From positions 116,596,728-116,660,727 of the forward strand of contig CM060693.1 in assembly GCA_030686995.1 (NCBI GenBank): 64,000 nucleotides of DNA, given 5' to 3'. This stretch comes from Artemisia argyi. Its lineage: Eukaryota; Streptophyta; Magnoliopsida; Asterales; Asteraceae. The number at the start of each line of letters is the position of its first letter. The stretch's first letter is position 1. Shown in pieces: positions 13,864-24,697 of this stretch. The notes below the pieces were generated by a model that was given only the letters and a program-made list of their open reading frames with translations, searched no databases and was not told the origin of the DNA. Position numbers and translations under genes: made by a program.

Positions 13864-16730
13864 ATTCTGCTCCAAGCTATACCGGATGACCACATGGGTG
13901 ACTTCCACTTCATGGAGGATGCCAAGGATATTTGGATGGCAATAAAGGCTAGATTTGGTGGGAATGAGGAATCAAGAAGGTTGAAGAAGTCTATGTTGAA
14001 GCAGCAGTTTCAAGAGTTTCAGATATCTGAGGAAGAAGGCATTCACAAAGGCTATGACAGGTTCCACAAGATTTTAAGTCAACTTAATCAGCTGAAGGCT
14101 AGACCAGACAATGAGGACTGTAATGCTAAATTTCTGAGATCTTTGCCACCATCTTGGTTGCAAGTCTGTATTGCTCTCAAGACCAAGGGTGGGTTGGACA
14201 TGATGTCCTTTGATGACCTCTACAACAGGCTTAAATCACTTGAGCCTGATGTTAGAAGTCTCATTCGTCCATCCACTCACTCAGCATTTGGTGGCACCAC
14301 TACAAAACCTGTGCATCATACCTCAAGCTCTTATTCATCAGGAGCATCTTCTCAAACCCAAACTCAATCTGCTCCTAAATCAAAATCCAGTAGTGTGTTG
14401 GATGATATTGTTCATTCATTTGTGGCTGAATATGAACATCGGCAGTTTCTTGCTTATGAGGATTTTGAACAGGTGGATCCATTGGAGATGGAGGAGATGC
14501 ATTTGAAATGGCAGCTTGCAATGATCTCCATGAACATTAAAAGGTTTGAAACCAAGTCTGGAAGGAAGTTTGGTTTTAATGGAAGAGAGGCAGCAAGGTT
14601 TGACAGGAGGAAGGTTAAATGCTACACTTGTGGTCAAGTGGGACATTTTTCAAGAGAATGCATGGAGAGGAAGTCTGGTGATGAAGTTAGGTATGGCTCA
14701 TATCCATTGGAAGCAGGGAATTCTAAGGCTGCACCTTCAAAGGCTATGGTGACTCTGGATCACCAGATTGATTGGGCTGAACATGAACCTGCTGGAGAGG
14801 AAGCTTCTACTTCTACACAAGTGAATCTGCTGGCATACTCACCTTCAGAGGACAAGAAGGAGCCAGTCTCCTTGATGGGAATCTCTCAGGTACACAACTG
14901 TGTGTTTGGATGTAGTGTAAGATACAATGAGCTTAAACAAGAATTTGATGAATTGAAACCAAAGTACAATGAGTGTTATATTGAAGTAGAGTCCTATAAA
15001 ATGGCTTTAAAAACTTTAGAGAAACAAAAAGTTTGGTTTCAAAAGAATCAAGTTAAATATGATGAAAAAATAAGAGTTCTAGAAAGTGATTTAGAAATTG
15101 CTAAGATAGATTTAAGACGTACTGAAAAAGAGAAATCTGATATAGAAAAGGAAAAACAAGAATTACAAGCTAAGTTAGATAAAGAGATAGCTGGTCGTAT
15201 GAAATGGCAGGAAGGAGCATCTAATTTGAGTAAATGGATTGATGGTCGCCAATCTGTTAGGTCTAGAAAAGCATTAGGATATGAGAAATATATAGACCCT
15301 GAAAAGTTAACATATCCTGACACTACAAGAATTCTGTCGATTACCCTCGGACCATATTTGTGGGTAAAAGGCATAAAACCGTGGGTAATTGGCTAACACC
15401 CACAAATTTCCCGTGTTAGTCGTTAAATGGGTAAAACCCCCGAGGGTAATTGTTTACCCCCAACTTTTTCAATTCATGGGAAAATTTACCCATGATATGT
15501 TTAGTGGGTGATTATGTTATTCTGTGGGTAAATATTTCATGGGATTTTTGTTCCATATGATGAAACACCCATACATATAGCTGTGGGTAATCAGCGGGTA
15601 AAATTGTTTACAGATATTGTGGGTAAATATTCTTGTATCTGGATCTACCCATCATAATTTAGACATGGAAAATAAGCAACATAACATATTTCTAAATAAA
15701 GCATTTCATATGAACCTACATAGTCGTATAAGATCCCAAACAGAAGTACTAAAATGAAATTAAATTCAATTAATATCATATCCGAAGTACAATGTATAAT
15801 CTGATTCATTCTCTTTTGTTTTAAGAACATATAATAAAAAATACATAGCTATAACTTGTTAGTTCCAAAGCCATATCGATACATTAACGTTATTCATGAG
15901 CCATTAATCTTGTAGGCTGGGGTGTTGAAGACGTAGTCTCTCCATTTTGGTTTTCACTTGTTAGTCTACACTTGGAACCATCTATCTTTGTTATAACCTG
16001 CACATAGTTTAACTATACATTATAATAACCATCAAAGGACTATGAGGAACTTAAATCCAATTACATAAGACTAAAGCATTGGAATTTACCAATACATTTA
16101 TTTGTTCTATGATGTACATGAGCTATTGATCATACAACAGTTTTGATCTCCAATCTTCTAGCCTGAAAATTAGTACGAGGGATTAAAGTCTAGAATCTAG
16201 ATAACCAAATTCATGTTTATTTAAAGTCTAGAATCCAGCACATGATGTTTAAGTTACAATAGTTAAACATATATATTAAACAGAAATGTATATCATACAA
16301 CAATAATAGATTTGTTAATTTCGAACCAAAATTAAATGATTATACGTATGAAGAAAGATGGATTACCAATCTACACACCAACACCAATGGAGATTTGCCA
16401 CACCCATTGATAACCGTTTCCTTTACTAAATTCTGAAAAAATGAGATAGCTTGTATGTGAGTCAAACTATTATGCTAGAGATGACAATAGAAAAAATTAA
16501 ATATTGGTGATTTGTCATTCACCACCAAAAACGTTAAACAAGATTGACCAGATGTTGGTTAAAAATGTGATAACCTTATCTCATTAGCAAGGTAATGGCG
16601 TGTTATGTGGAAGGTGGGGTAATTCAGTTTCAAGAGTTTAAAATTTGAAGTGTTCTAAATTCTAATGATGCGCTAATTTTCCATCATAAAGCGGGAGTTT
16701 TCCCTCTATAACATAGTAAAATGAATTTTA

Positions 16731-16955
16731 GGGTGCGTTTGGTTTCCACCTATGGGAATCAAACTATCACTATGAAAGTGATAGTTTGTGTTTGTTTAGA
16801 ATGCTGGGCCCACAACTATGACTATGAAAGTCTAATATATTCCATACTCCATATACAACTCTATAGGGGGGAATGGATCTTTCATAGTTGAGGGACCCAC
16901 CACTACTATCAAACTCATACCCATTGTCATTCCTCGCAGTATACCAAACACACCC
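16731..16955. mobile_element. Tourist-like MITE inside the CACTA element
   Basis: 225 bp with inverted ends GGGTGCGTTTGGTTT and GGGTGTGTTTGGTAT (reverse strand), flanked by TTA at 16728-16730 and 16956-16958. The size, ends and TTA duplication fit PIF/Harbinger-derived MITEs. It holds internal inverted repeats (ATCAAACTATCACTATGAAAG region). It is the fifth level of nesting. Confidence 0.9.
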
Positions 16956-17030
16956 TTATTTTATCCAATGTATATATTTGTATTCTTAAGTACTTAAAGT
17001 GCGGTGACCACCAAGAGACCAACAAACCGT

Positions 17031-17344
17031 GTTTTGAAACTCGGGTCAATCTGGCTGGGTTAACCAGTTCGACCGGTTCCGGCCAAAAAAACCTGGGTTT
17101 CTAAAACCGGATGAAACGGTTAGACCCGTCGGGTTTTGAGTGACCCTGGTCAACCCGGTTCTTGAAACCCGAAAGGGTTTCGGTTTTTCAAAATTTTTTA
17201 ATAAAAACTCGGGTTAACCCGGCAGTCGAACCGATTGACCCGGTCGAAAAAAAAATTGAAAACCGAATTGACCTGGCGGTCAAACCGGTTGACCCGGTGC
17301 TTGATGATTCGACCGGGTCGATTTCGAACCCGGTTTTCAAAACT
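17031..17344. repeat. foldback CCGGTT-rich element inside CACTA
   Basis: 314 bp whose ends are inverted copies (GTTTTGAAACTCGGGT against GTTTTGAAAACCGGGT), filled with ACCCGGTT / AACCGGTC words in both orientations. GC-rich compared with its surroundings. It may be another MITE, but I could not define a target duplication. Confidence 0.5.
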
Positions 17345-19562
17345 TGCCAACAACACCATTGTTACATCAGCTTTCATTTTACTGGACAACTTCATGACCG
17401 ACTTAACACTATTTTTTTTAACATAAAAATTAAATTTCATTAATAATTAAAAACACTACATTAATAACTTAAATAAAATTAAGAATATTACAATAAAAAT
17501 TAAAACTAAACTAATAGTCTATTTTTCCTTTATTTTTTGCGTCATTTTACACAACTTCTGTCGTAGTATTTTGGGCAAAGTCTCATTGATGCAAGAATAA
17601 TAGAACGTGGGTCTTGTCCCTTTTGTTTTCTCTTTGAAATTGAAACATTTCATATTGCAGCTCAAGTTTTTCTCTCTGGTGTCCAAACCTTTGTTTTTTT
17701 AGACAGTTTATGTGAGATTAGAAGATTATAGTAAAGATTGTTAATTTATTTATAAAAGGGAGTGGTCGAGGTATTTTATAGGGTTAAATGTATAAAAGTT
17801 CTTTTTTTTTCTTCTTTTATTTAAATAAAATACCTTAAATGGTATACATATGCGGTGTGGCTTGAGTCGTTTCTACTCGAATATGTTTTTTTCTTCCTTT
17901 CTCAAGGACAACCTATTCCACATTTACCACATAATATCTCACATAATAAATATTTGAGACGAAAATTGAAAAACAACCTGCTGTTTAATGGCTCCCCTCA
18001 TATACCACTGGCTAGAGACACTTTTGTTAGTCGTATTGTTGACCGGTTCTTAAATTGCTATGTCTTTAGTAAAAATTACAATTTTTTCTTCTGATCACCA
18101 ATGTAGAGATTTTTTAATAGTGCTAAAATTATGCGTGTTTTTAGTTTATCGAAAAAAAAAGTTACCACTATAAATACCCTTGAAATTGACCATGCGTATT
18201 TAGTTACGTACAAATTAGCCACAAAAAAATTACCCATGGGCATGATGGTCATGTGTAATTCGTGGGCTACAAATATTTTCCCACAATACTACCGATATAT
18301 TTACCAACAATAGTTGAATTTGTGGGTGATTAGAGGGAAATGCTTTTGCGCAAAGAATTTACCCACAAATTACACATGAAATACAATGTTGTGGGTGAAT
18401 CCATGGGAAAAGTTATGGGAAATTAGTGGGTAAACTTGAATTGTTTTCTAATTCGCTAATGATGGGTAATTTGTGGGTAATATGTGGGTGAATACCCACG
18501 AACCAATGTTTGTGTGAAATTATGGTGGGTAATCATCAGGATTCTTGTAGTGTGATATGTCTAGTGTTTTTGACCCTGAACCAGCCTTAGCTTATCAAAC
18601 ACCTGTTAAATTTGTTAAGGAAGGGGGAATGAATGCTGTCCCTGGACCTATAAGAGGGGAACATATGTCTATAGACCTGTCCATACCTAGTGACTTTGAT
18701 GGATCACACCATCTCTATGGCAAAAAGTCAACTGACTTGCCAAACCCTAATATTAAATCTACTGACTTTGTCTCTTGTTGTGACAGTGACAAGTCTTCTG
18801 ATGAAGGGTCTACCTCATTTGCCAGCTGTGATTCAAGTGAGAAGTCTGACCTGCCCAAGACCACTCCCAAGACCACACCAAATACATCACCCAAGACTCC
18901 CCACAAGCCTTCTAGAGTTGCTGCTGATACCAAGACAGTTTCTACTGAAGACTTGTTTTTAAATTCTTTGCAAAATAATACTTTTGGTTCTGTTAAAAAC
19001 AATTCTGTTTATCATGGTGGTTCGAATACTTTTTCATGTTATGGAACTTCTTTTAGTTTGAATAAATCTTCTAAGAAGAAGAAATGTTTTGTGTGTGGAA
19101 GTAAATCTCATCTGATTAAGGATTGTACCTTTCATGAGCAAAGAATGGGTGTATGTTTTAGTCAAAGGAAACCTAGGCAAATGTGGAATAATGTTAGTGA
19201 CATACCCTCTTTTGTTCCACATCAGCAGAAATCCAATTCTGCTGAACCACATTCCTCATGGAGAAGAACCAGTACTAGACCTTATGTTCGACCCACTAGT
19301 TCTTTCTTTTCTAATGGTTATTGGCCTAATAACTTTGACTCAATGTATTATGGTGGTGGGTATTGGAATACTGCTGTGAAGCCCTCAGCAGGTTGTTCTT
19401 GGACAAAGAAAGGACCTAATTTGCAGTACAGGCCCAAGAACAATGGTGGATCTAAAACATCTACATGGCCTATCACTAATGATCCACAAGGCATGCTCAA
19501 GTCAGCAATGACTTGAGTCTCCAATGTGTACTAACTTTTGTATATTTTTGTTGTTGTTGTAG

Positions 19563-22500
19563 GATCATCCTTTGAAAAGTACTGAAGTAGGTATAGTTGA
19601 TAGTGGTTGTTCTAGAAGTATGTCAGGGAACAAGGACAAGATGCATGACTTTGTGCCCATAGAAGGAGGAGGCAGTGTAACTTTTGGTGGTGGAGATGGC
19701 AAAATTACTAGGAAAGGAACTATTAAGACACCTTTGTTAGACTTTGAGAATGTTTATTATGTGAAGGAACTGGAGCATTTTAATCTATTCTCTGTATCAC
19801 AAATTTGTGACACTAAGAATAAGGTTTTCTTCTCTGAAGATGAGTGTCTTGTACTCTCCAAGGACTTCAAACTTCCAGAAGACACAACTGTTTTGCTGAG
19901 AGTTCCTAGAACCTTCAACTTGTATACATTCAATCTGAATGATGTCAAGCCAGAAGGTGATCTAACATGTTTGGTGGCCAAAGCTTCCCAGGATGAATCT
20001 ACCAAGTGGCATAGGAGAATGGCTCATGTGAATTACAAGACTATCAACAAGTTGTCTAAACTTGGTCTTGTTCAGGGCCTTCCTTCTAAACTCTTCACCA
20101 ATGAACACAATTGTATTGCTTGCAACAAGGGAAAGCAACACAGAGCCTCTTACAAAGCCATCAAAGTTGTGAGCACCATTTCAGAACCTCTTCAGTTGCT
20201 GCACATGGATCTCTTTGGTCTAACTCCTATCAGAAGTATTGATCACAAGTACTTCTGCCTGGTTATCACAGATGATTTTAGCAGGTTTTGCTGGGTATTC
20301 TTTCTAAAAACTAAAGATGAAAAAACTCCTATTTTGAAAGAATTCATCATTTTAATTGAAAACCAGCTTAATAAAAAGGTTAAAGGAATCAGGTGCGACA
20401 ATGGGACAGAATTCAAAAATGTTGTTTTCATAGAATTCTGTAAGTCTAAAGGGATTAGAAGGGACTATAGTACTCCAAGGACCCCACAACAAAATGGGGT
20501 TGCTGAAAGGAAAAATAGAACCCTCATTGAGGCAGCAAGATCAATGCTTGCAGACTCCAAATTACCCACTATGTTTTGGACTGAAGCAGTAAGTACTGCT
20601 TGCTATGTCTTGAACAGGGTATCCATTACTAGACATCATGTCAAGACACCTTATGAACTTCTCATTAGGAAAGTTCCAGACATACATAACCTTAAGCCTT
20701 TTGGATGCAAAGTGACCATTTTAAATACTGCTGATTTACTGGGTATGTTTGATGGGAAAGCTGATGAGGGATATATTGTGGGTTATTCAGCTCATAGCAA
20801 GGCCTATAGGGTTTATAATCTGAATGCCAAAAGGATAGAAGAGACCCTTAACGTAAGATTTCTTGAAGATCAGCCTAATACTTAGGGACAAGGCCATTCT
20901 TGGTATTTTGACCTAGATTATTTGACTGACTATTTGGGTTATACTAGACATGCTTCTAATCCTAATGCAGGTACCAAAGATCCAAATTCTAACCCTGCAG
21001 GTTCCATGGATGATGACTCAGAATGTGAATCTGAGCCAGATGAACATACCATTATTGTACCATCTTTTCCACCTAACCATTTTGTAGGTAATCATTCTAC
21101 TGCTGAACAAGATGATGAGTCACATTATGCAGAGGATCTTGCAAGACTGAAGAAGCAAGAACATGCTGCTACTCAGGAAGCTCAGAAACTCAATGAAAAA
21201 GTTACACAAGAGACTGAAGCAATCCTACATCAATCAGCACAAGCAATCAGTGGAAACAAGGATACTGCTGATGATTCTACTGAAGGCACACCTATTCCCA
21301 CTGATAAGGTCAAAGATGCTGATACTAATGATGCCAACTCTCCCATTTCTACTGAAGCATCTACAGACTTGGAGAAGACCTTTACAAGATTTCCAAGTCC
21401 TTCTGACCTTGGGAATTATCAGCCAAAGCCTGGCCTATTTCACTCAGCTTCTTATGATACTGAGTTTGAGCCTACAGTCAACAACCTTGATGCCACAATT
21501 GATGTTCACCCTACAGCAACAAAAAGGATTCATAATGCTCATCCCTTATCAAAGATTATTAGAGATCCTAAAGATCCTGTTAGAACTAGAAGCACTGTAA
21601 AGAATACAAAATATGGTGAAGTTGCTTTCATCTCTTATGTCTACAATCAAAAGAGGGACAATCACACAGACTTCAAACATTTTCTGTTTGCATGCTTTCT
21701 TTCTCAGATAGAGCCAACTAGTGTTCCTCAAGCACTGGCAGATTCAAGTTGGCTTGAAGCAATGCAAGAAGAGATGCTGCAATTTAAGAATCAGCAGGTT
21801 TGGATTTTGGTTCCTCTTCCTGATGGTAAATATGCCATTGGGACAAAATGGATTTTGAAGAATAAAAGAGATGCAAAGGGGATTGTGGTGAAGAACAAAG
21901 CTAGACTAGTGGCTCAAGGGTTTAGACAAGAGGAAGGCATTGACTATGATGAAGTCTTTGCACCAGTGGCCGGAGTTGAAGCTATTAGGATATTTTTGGC
22001 CTATGCCTCTTATATGGGCTTTATGGTTTATCAGATGGATGTTAAAGGTGCTTTCTTATATGGTGAGATTGAAGAGGAGGTTTATGTGACTCAACCCAAA
22101 GGATTTGAAGACCCTGATCATCCTGAGTATATGTACAAGGTTGTCAAAGCTCTCTATGGACTTCATCAAGCTCCCAGAGCTTGGTATGCTAGACTTTCCA
22201 CATTTCTGCTGAAGCATGGCTACAGAAGAGGTGCCATTGACAAGACTCTATTCCTCAAGAAAGATTCTAGGGATATTATTCTTGTGCAGGTGTATGTGGA
22301 TGATATTATCTTTTGTTCAACCAAAGAAGCATGGTGTAGAGAGTTTGAGGATCTGATGAAGGGAGAATTTCAAATGAGTGCCATGGGAGAACTCACTTTC
22401 TTTTTGGGTTTACAGGTTTAGCAGAAACCTGATGGTATTTTCATACATCAGGAGAAATATGTAAAGGATATGTTGTCCAAGTTTGATATGGAGAATGTCA

Positions 22501-23234
22501 GGACTGCCACTACTCCCTATGAGGCTCCCAAACCAAAGAACAATATTGATCCTGATCTCCCTGTGAATGTTCATTTATACAGGTCAATGATTGGTTCTTT
22601 GATGTATTTGACTGCCTCAAGACCTGATATTACATTTGCTGTGAGTGCATGTTCAAGGCACCAAGTCACTCTACTTACCTCTCACTTGAATGCTGTCAAA
22701 AAGATTTTTAAGTACTTAAAAGGCCAACCCAAATTAGGTCTTTGGTATCCCAAAGAGTCTCCATTTCAGCTAGCAGCTTATAGTGATAGTGACTATGCTG
22801 GTGCAAATTTGGATAGAAGATCCACAACTGGAGGTTGCCAATTCCTTGGAAGGAGATTGATTTCTTGGCAATGCAAGAAATAGACCATTGTTGCTACCTC
22901 TACTACTGAAGCAGAGTATGTTGCTGCTGCCAATTGTTGTGGACAGGTTCTATGGATTCAGAATCAATTGCTGGATTATGGGTATAACTTTATGAATACT
23001 ACCATTTTCATTGACAATCAAAGTACAATTTGCATTGTTAAAAATCCAGTTTTTCATAATAGAACCAAACATATTGAAATCAGGCACCACTTTATTAGGG
23101 ATGCTTATGAGAAACATTTAATTAAAGTGGTAAAAATTCACACAGATGAGAATGTGGCAGATTTGTTAACCAAAGCATTTGATGGACCAAGGTTTCAATA
23201 TTTGGTGGTCCATATTGGAATGCTTAACCCTTAA
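19563..23234 (+). pseudogene. pol of element D (protease, integrase, RT, RNase H)
   Basis: Single frame from 19563, directly after a pyrimidine-rich stretch ending TTGTAG, to 23234, with stops at 20883, 22419 and 22881. Protease has DSGCSRSM. Integrase has the zinc-binding H-H-C-C (WHRRMAHVN, CIACNKGKQH), then the core MDLFG, RCDNGTEF and NGVAERKN. RT has [10 protein letters not shown] and the catalytic YVDD (near 22294). RNase H has YSDSDYAG and TTEAEYVA. A long Ser/Thr/Glu-rich linker separates integrase from RT (20930-21500). All three stops are TAG where glutamine is expected or plausible. Gag ends one frame away (+1), after its own stop. Confidence 0.93.
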
Positions 23235-23801
23235 TTGCAAAGTTTAAGGGGAGGCATAAGCCTCAGGGAAGGCATATGCCTCAGGGGAGGATTGTGAGTG
23301 CAAACTTTGTAGATTTGTATACTTTTTGAGTTTTAACACTAACCCACTAATCTTTTTGCAAGTTGTTTGGTGTATTTGTATGTTTTATGTCTGTTTTGCA
23401 GATGTTCTAAGATTGTAAGTTGTGTGTTAAAGTCACCAAGAGTTGTATTCAAGGGAATGTGGTCAAGTAAGCTGAACATGGTTTCTTCTGATTAGTTGAT
23501 TATGCTGAAGGTCTTACAAAGTTGATTAATAAAGAAGATCTTTTCATTCATTCAAAGAAACAAGTTACAGCTTACATTCAAAGTTCCAACTGGATTACAA
23601 TGACCATTCCTAAACATTTGCCTAATTGAGTACTACTAGCTTCTATCACTTATTACAAAATACTTGAGGCTATGACAAGTACAATGATGAAGCTGAAGAT
23701 GAAAATGGAAAAAGAAGAGAAGGAAGACTGTGAAGATGCTCAAGTACCAAAGTCAAGAAAATACTTAAGAACTTTGGTCCATGGCAACATTCCTCAATCA
23801 T
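23235..23801 (+). promoter_or_regulatory. internal polypurine tract and spacer after pol of D
   Basis: Right after the pol stop is a purine-rich block (23243-23292) with two copies of AGGCATA.GCCTCAGGG and then AGGGGAGGATTGTGAG. The last word matches the true polypurine tract before the 3' LTR (TTAGGGGAGGATTGTTGG at 40953-40970). CAAAGTTT (23239-23246) and AAACTTTG (23302-23309) flank it as an 8-bp inverted repeat. It could be a second plus-strand primer or a relic of an ancestral 3' end. No gene in the remaining 490 bp. Confidence 0.6.
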
Positions 23802-24251
23802 CTACTTCAGTTTCTCCTTTCCCTTACGTATAATCTCTGCCTTCTTGCTCTGTCCGATGTGCTCTTGTGAAGAAAGATCAGGTCCTGGAGCAGGAAGATC
23901 CAACACCTCATTTTGTGATGTTGGAAGAGATGGATCTCTCTTACTTGATCTTGTTCGGGATCTCTCTGGTGTAGAAGGAGGAAGAAAGGTTGGATCTTCA
24001 TTTTCCTCCTCTGAAGAGTCTTCATCAGAGGTACAGATGAAGGGAGAGACAAGCTCTCTCTCAGCAGGAATGGGTACATGGCTTGGTTCACCCTTCTTAT
24101 GTGCATTCCATTGTCTTTCATGTGCATCCCATCGTCTTTCCATTTCTCTTTCATAGTCGGAATCATCAAGCTCCCAAGGATATGGTGGTAAATCTTCTTC
24201 TGATGATGAAGAAGAGGAATTTTGATCTGAAGTTTCTGGGTTTGATGACAT
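23802..24251 (-). CDS. opposite-strand accessory ORF of element D
   Basis: 149 codons, ATG at 24251-24249, on the strand opposite to gag-pol and lying wholly between pol and the longin-like ORF. The protein is acidic, Ser/Glu/Pro-rich and without stops. It starts with a Ser/Glu run (SSSSSSEEDLPPYPWELDD), then a charged helix (EREMERRWDAHERQ), the core ELVSPFICTSDED, a Pro/Thr stretch (LPPSTPERSRTRSSKRD) and a short LP.PGPD tail. Element C has a homologue in the equivalent place with the same core and PPSTP.R motif, which argues that it is a gene and not a chance frame. It has no known domain that I recognise and no signal peptide or membrane segment. The leader contains TCAAACCCTAAT (24296-24285). 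Possible roles such as a silencing or transcription modulator are guesses. Confidence 0.65.
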   Translation of the reverse strand: MSSNPETSDQNSSSSSSEEDLPPYPWELDDSDYEREMERRWDAHERQWNAHKKGEPSHVPIPAERELVSPFICTSDEDSSEEENEDPTFLPPSTPERSRTRSSKRDPSLPTSQNEVLDLPAPGPDLSSQEHIGQSKKAEIIRKGKEKLK

Positions 24252-24697
24252 GATTTTGGTGGTGAATTGGGTTTTAATTGGGAAATTAGGGTTTGAAAGA
24301 TGATTTGGGGTAAATTGGTGACTGAGATGTGTTATTTGGGGTGATTAAATAAGCCAAGTTTAGGCGTTACGATAATTAATTCGAGTTGGGTGGCACAGTA
24401 AAATCAAGATATTCACCGAAGATATTTTTACATTTGCTTGGTTTCTGCTGATGTTGACCATTCTTTAGCAGATTTGACTTTCATTTCTGCTGAAGGGTAA
24501 TTTTGAAATTGGAAGTTTTTGAATTACACGTCAGACTCGGTCAATAATTTGTTCCGATACTTTTGACCACGATTGGGGAACTTCCAAATATAACTCACTT
24601 TGCATATCTCTTCCTAAACAAAATTATTCGCTTATCACTCCAATTAAACCCATTATTCTCTGTGTAATTCATAACCGTCTCACGCAAGTTTATTCCA
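24252..24697. promoter_or_regulatory. divergent intergenic region between accessory ORFs of D
   Basis: 446 bp between two head-to-head ATGs. The minus side has a telo-box-like AAACCCTAA in a CA-rich leader. The plus side has a CT/CA-rich leader (24595-24697) after an AATATAAC word at 24586-24593. The arrangement looks like a bidirectional promoter, inferred from sequence only. Confidence 0.4.

Larger units (their letters stand above)
15321..18552. mobile_element. non-autonomous CACTA (En/Spm-like) transposon
   Basis: Terminal inverted repeats CACTACAAGAAT.CTG at both ends (15 of 16 match), with TGA target duplications at 15318-15320 and 18553-18555. Removing it rejoins gag codons Tyr-Pro-Asp-Met-Ser in frame. 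The outer 300 bp at both ends are full of GTGGGTAA / TTACCCAC words in both orientations, the subterminal repeats bound by CACTA transposases. No transposase frame is present in the 3.2 kb, so it would need an autonomous partner. The small ORFs at 17855-18313 have no recognisable domain. Confidence 0.93.
13269..19528 (+). pseudogene. gag of element D (in three pieces)
   Basis: ATG at 13269 (MPKSDNEVDTTQ). Pieces: 13269-13571, 13864-15320 and 18553-19528, separated by an LTR-like insert and the CACTA element. The first piece has the copia gag start (AEDYDLWSMKMQNWI) and a TGA at about 13435 where tryptophan is expected. The second has the UBN2/gag capsid domain (DAKDIWMAIKARFGG, LKQQFQEF, KFLRSLPPSW), zinc knuckle CYTCGQVGHFSREC near 14620, and a long coiled coil at 14920-15230. 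The third has a second knuckle, CFVCGSKSHLIKDC, near 19087. A TGA at 19514-19516 falls in the conserved MAWVP tail; the family stop follows a few codons later at TACTAAC. Two knuckles and an embedded coiled coil are also present in element C. Confidence 0.88.

Noticed and set aside
17855..18313. Small ORFs inside the CACTA element as possible transposase remnants
   Set aside because: No match to a CACTA transposase motif and they overlap subterminal repeats.
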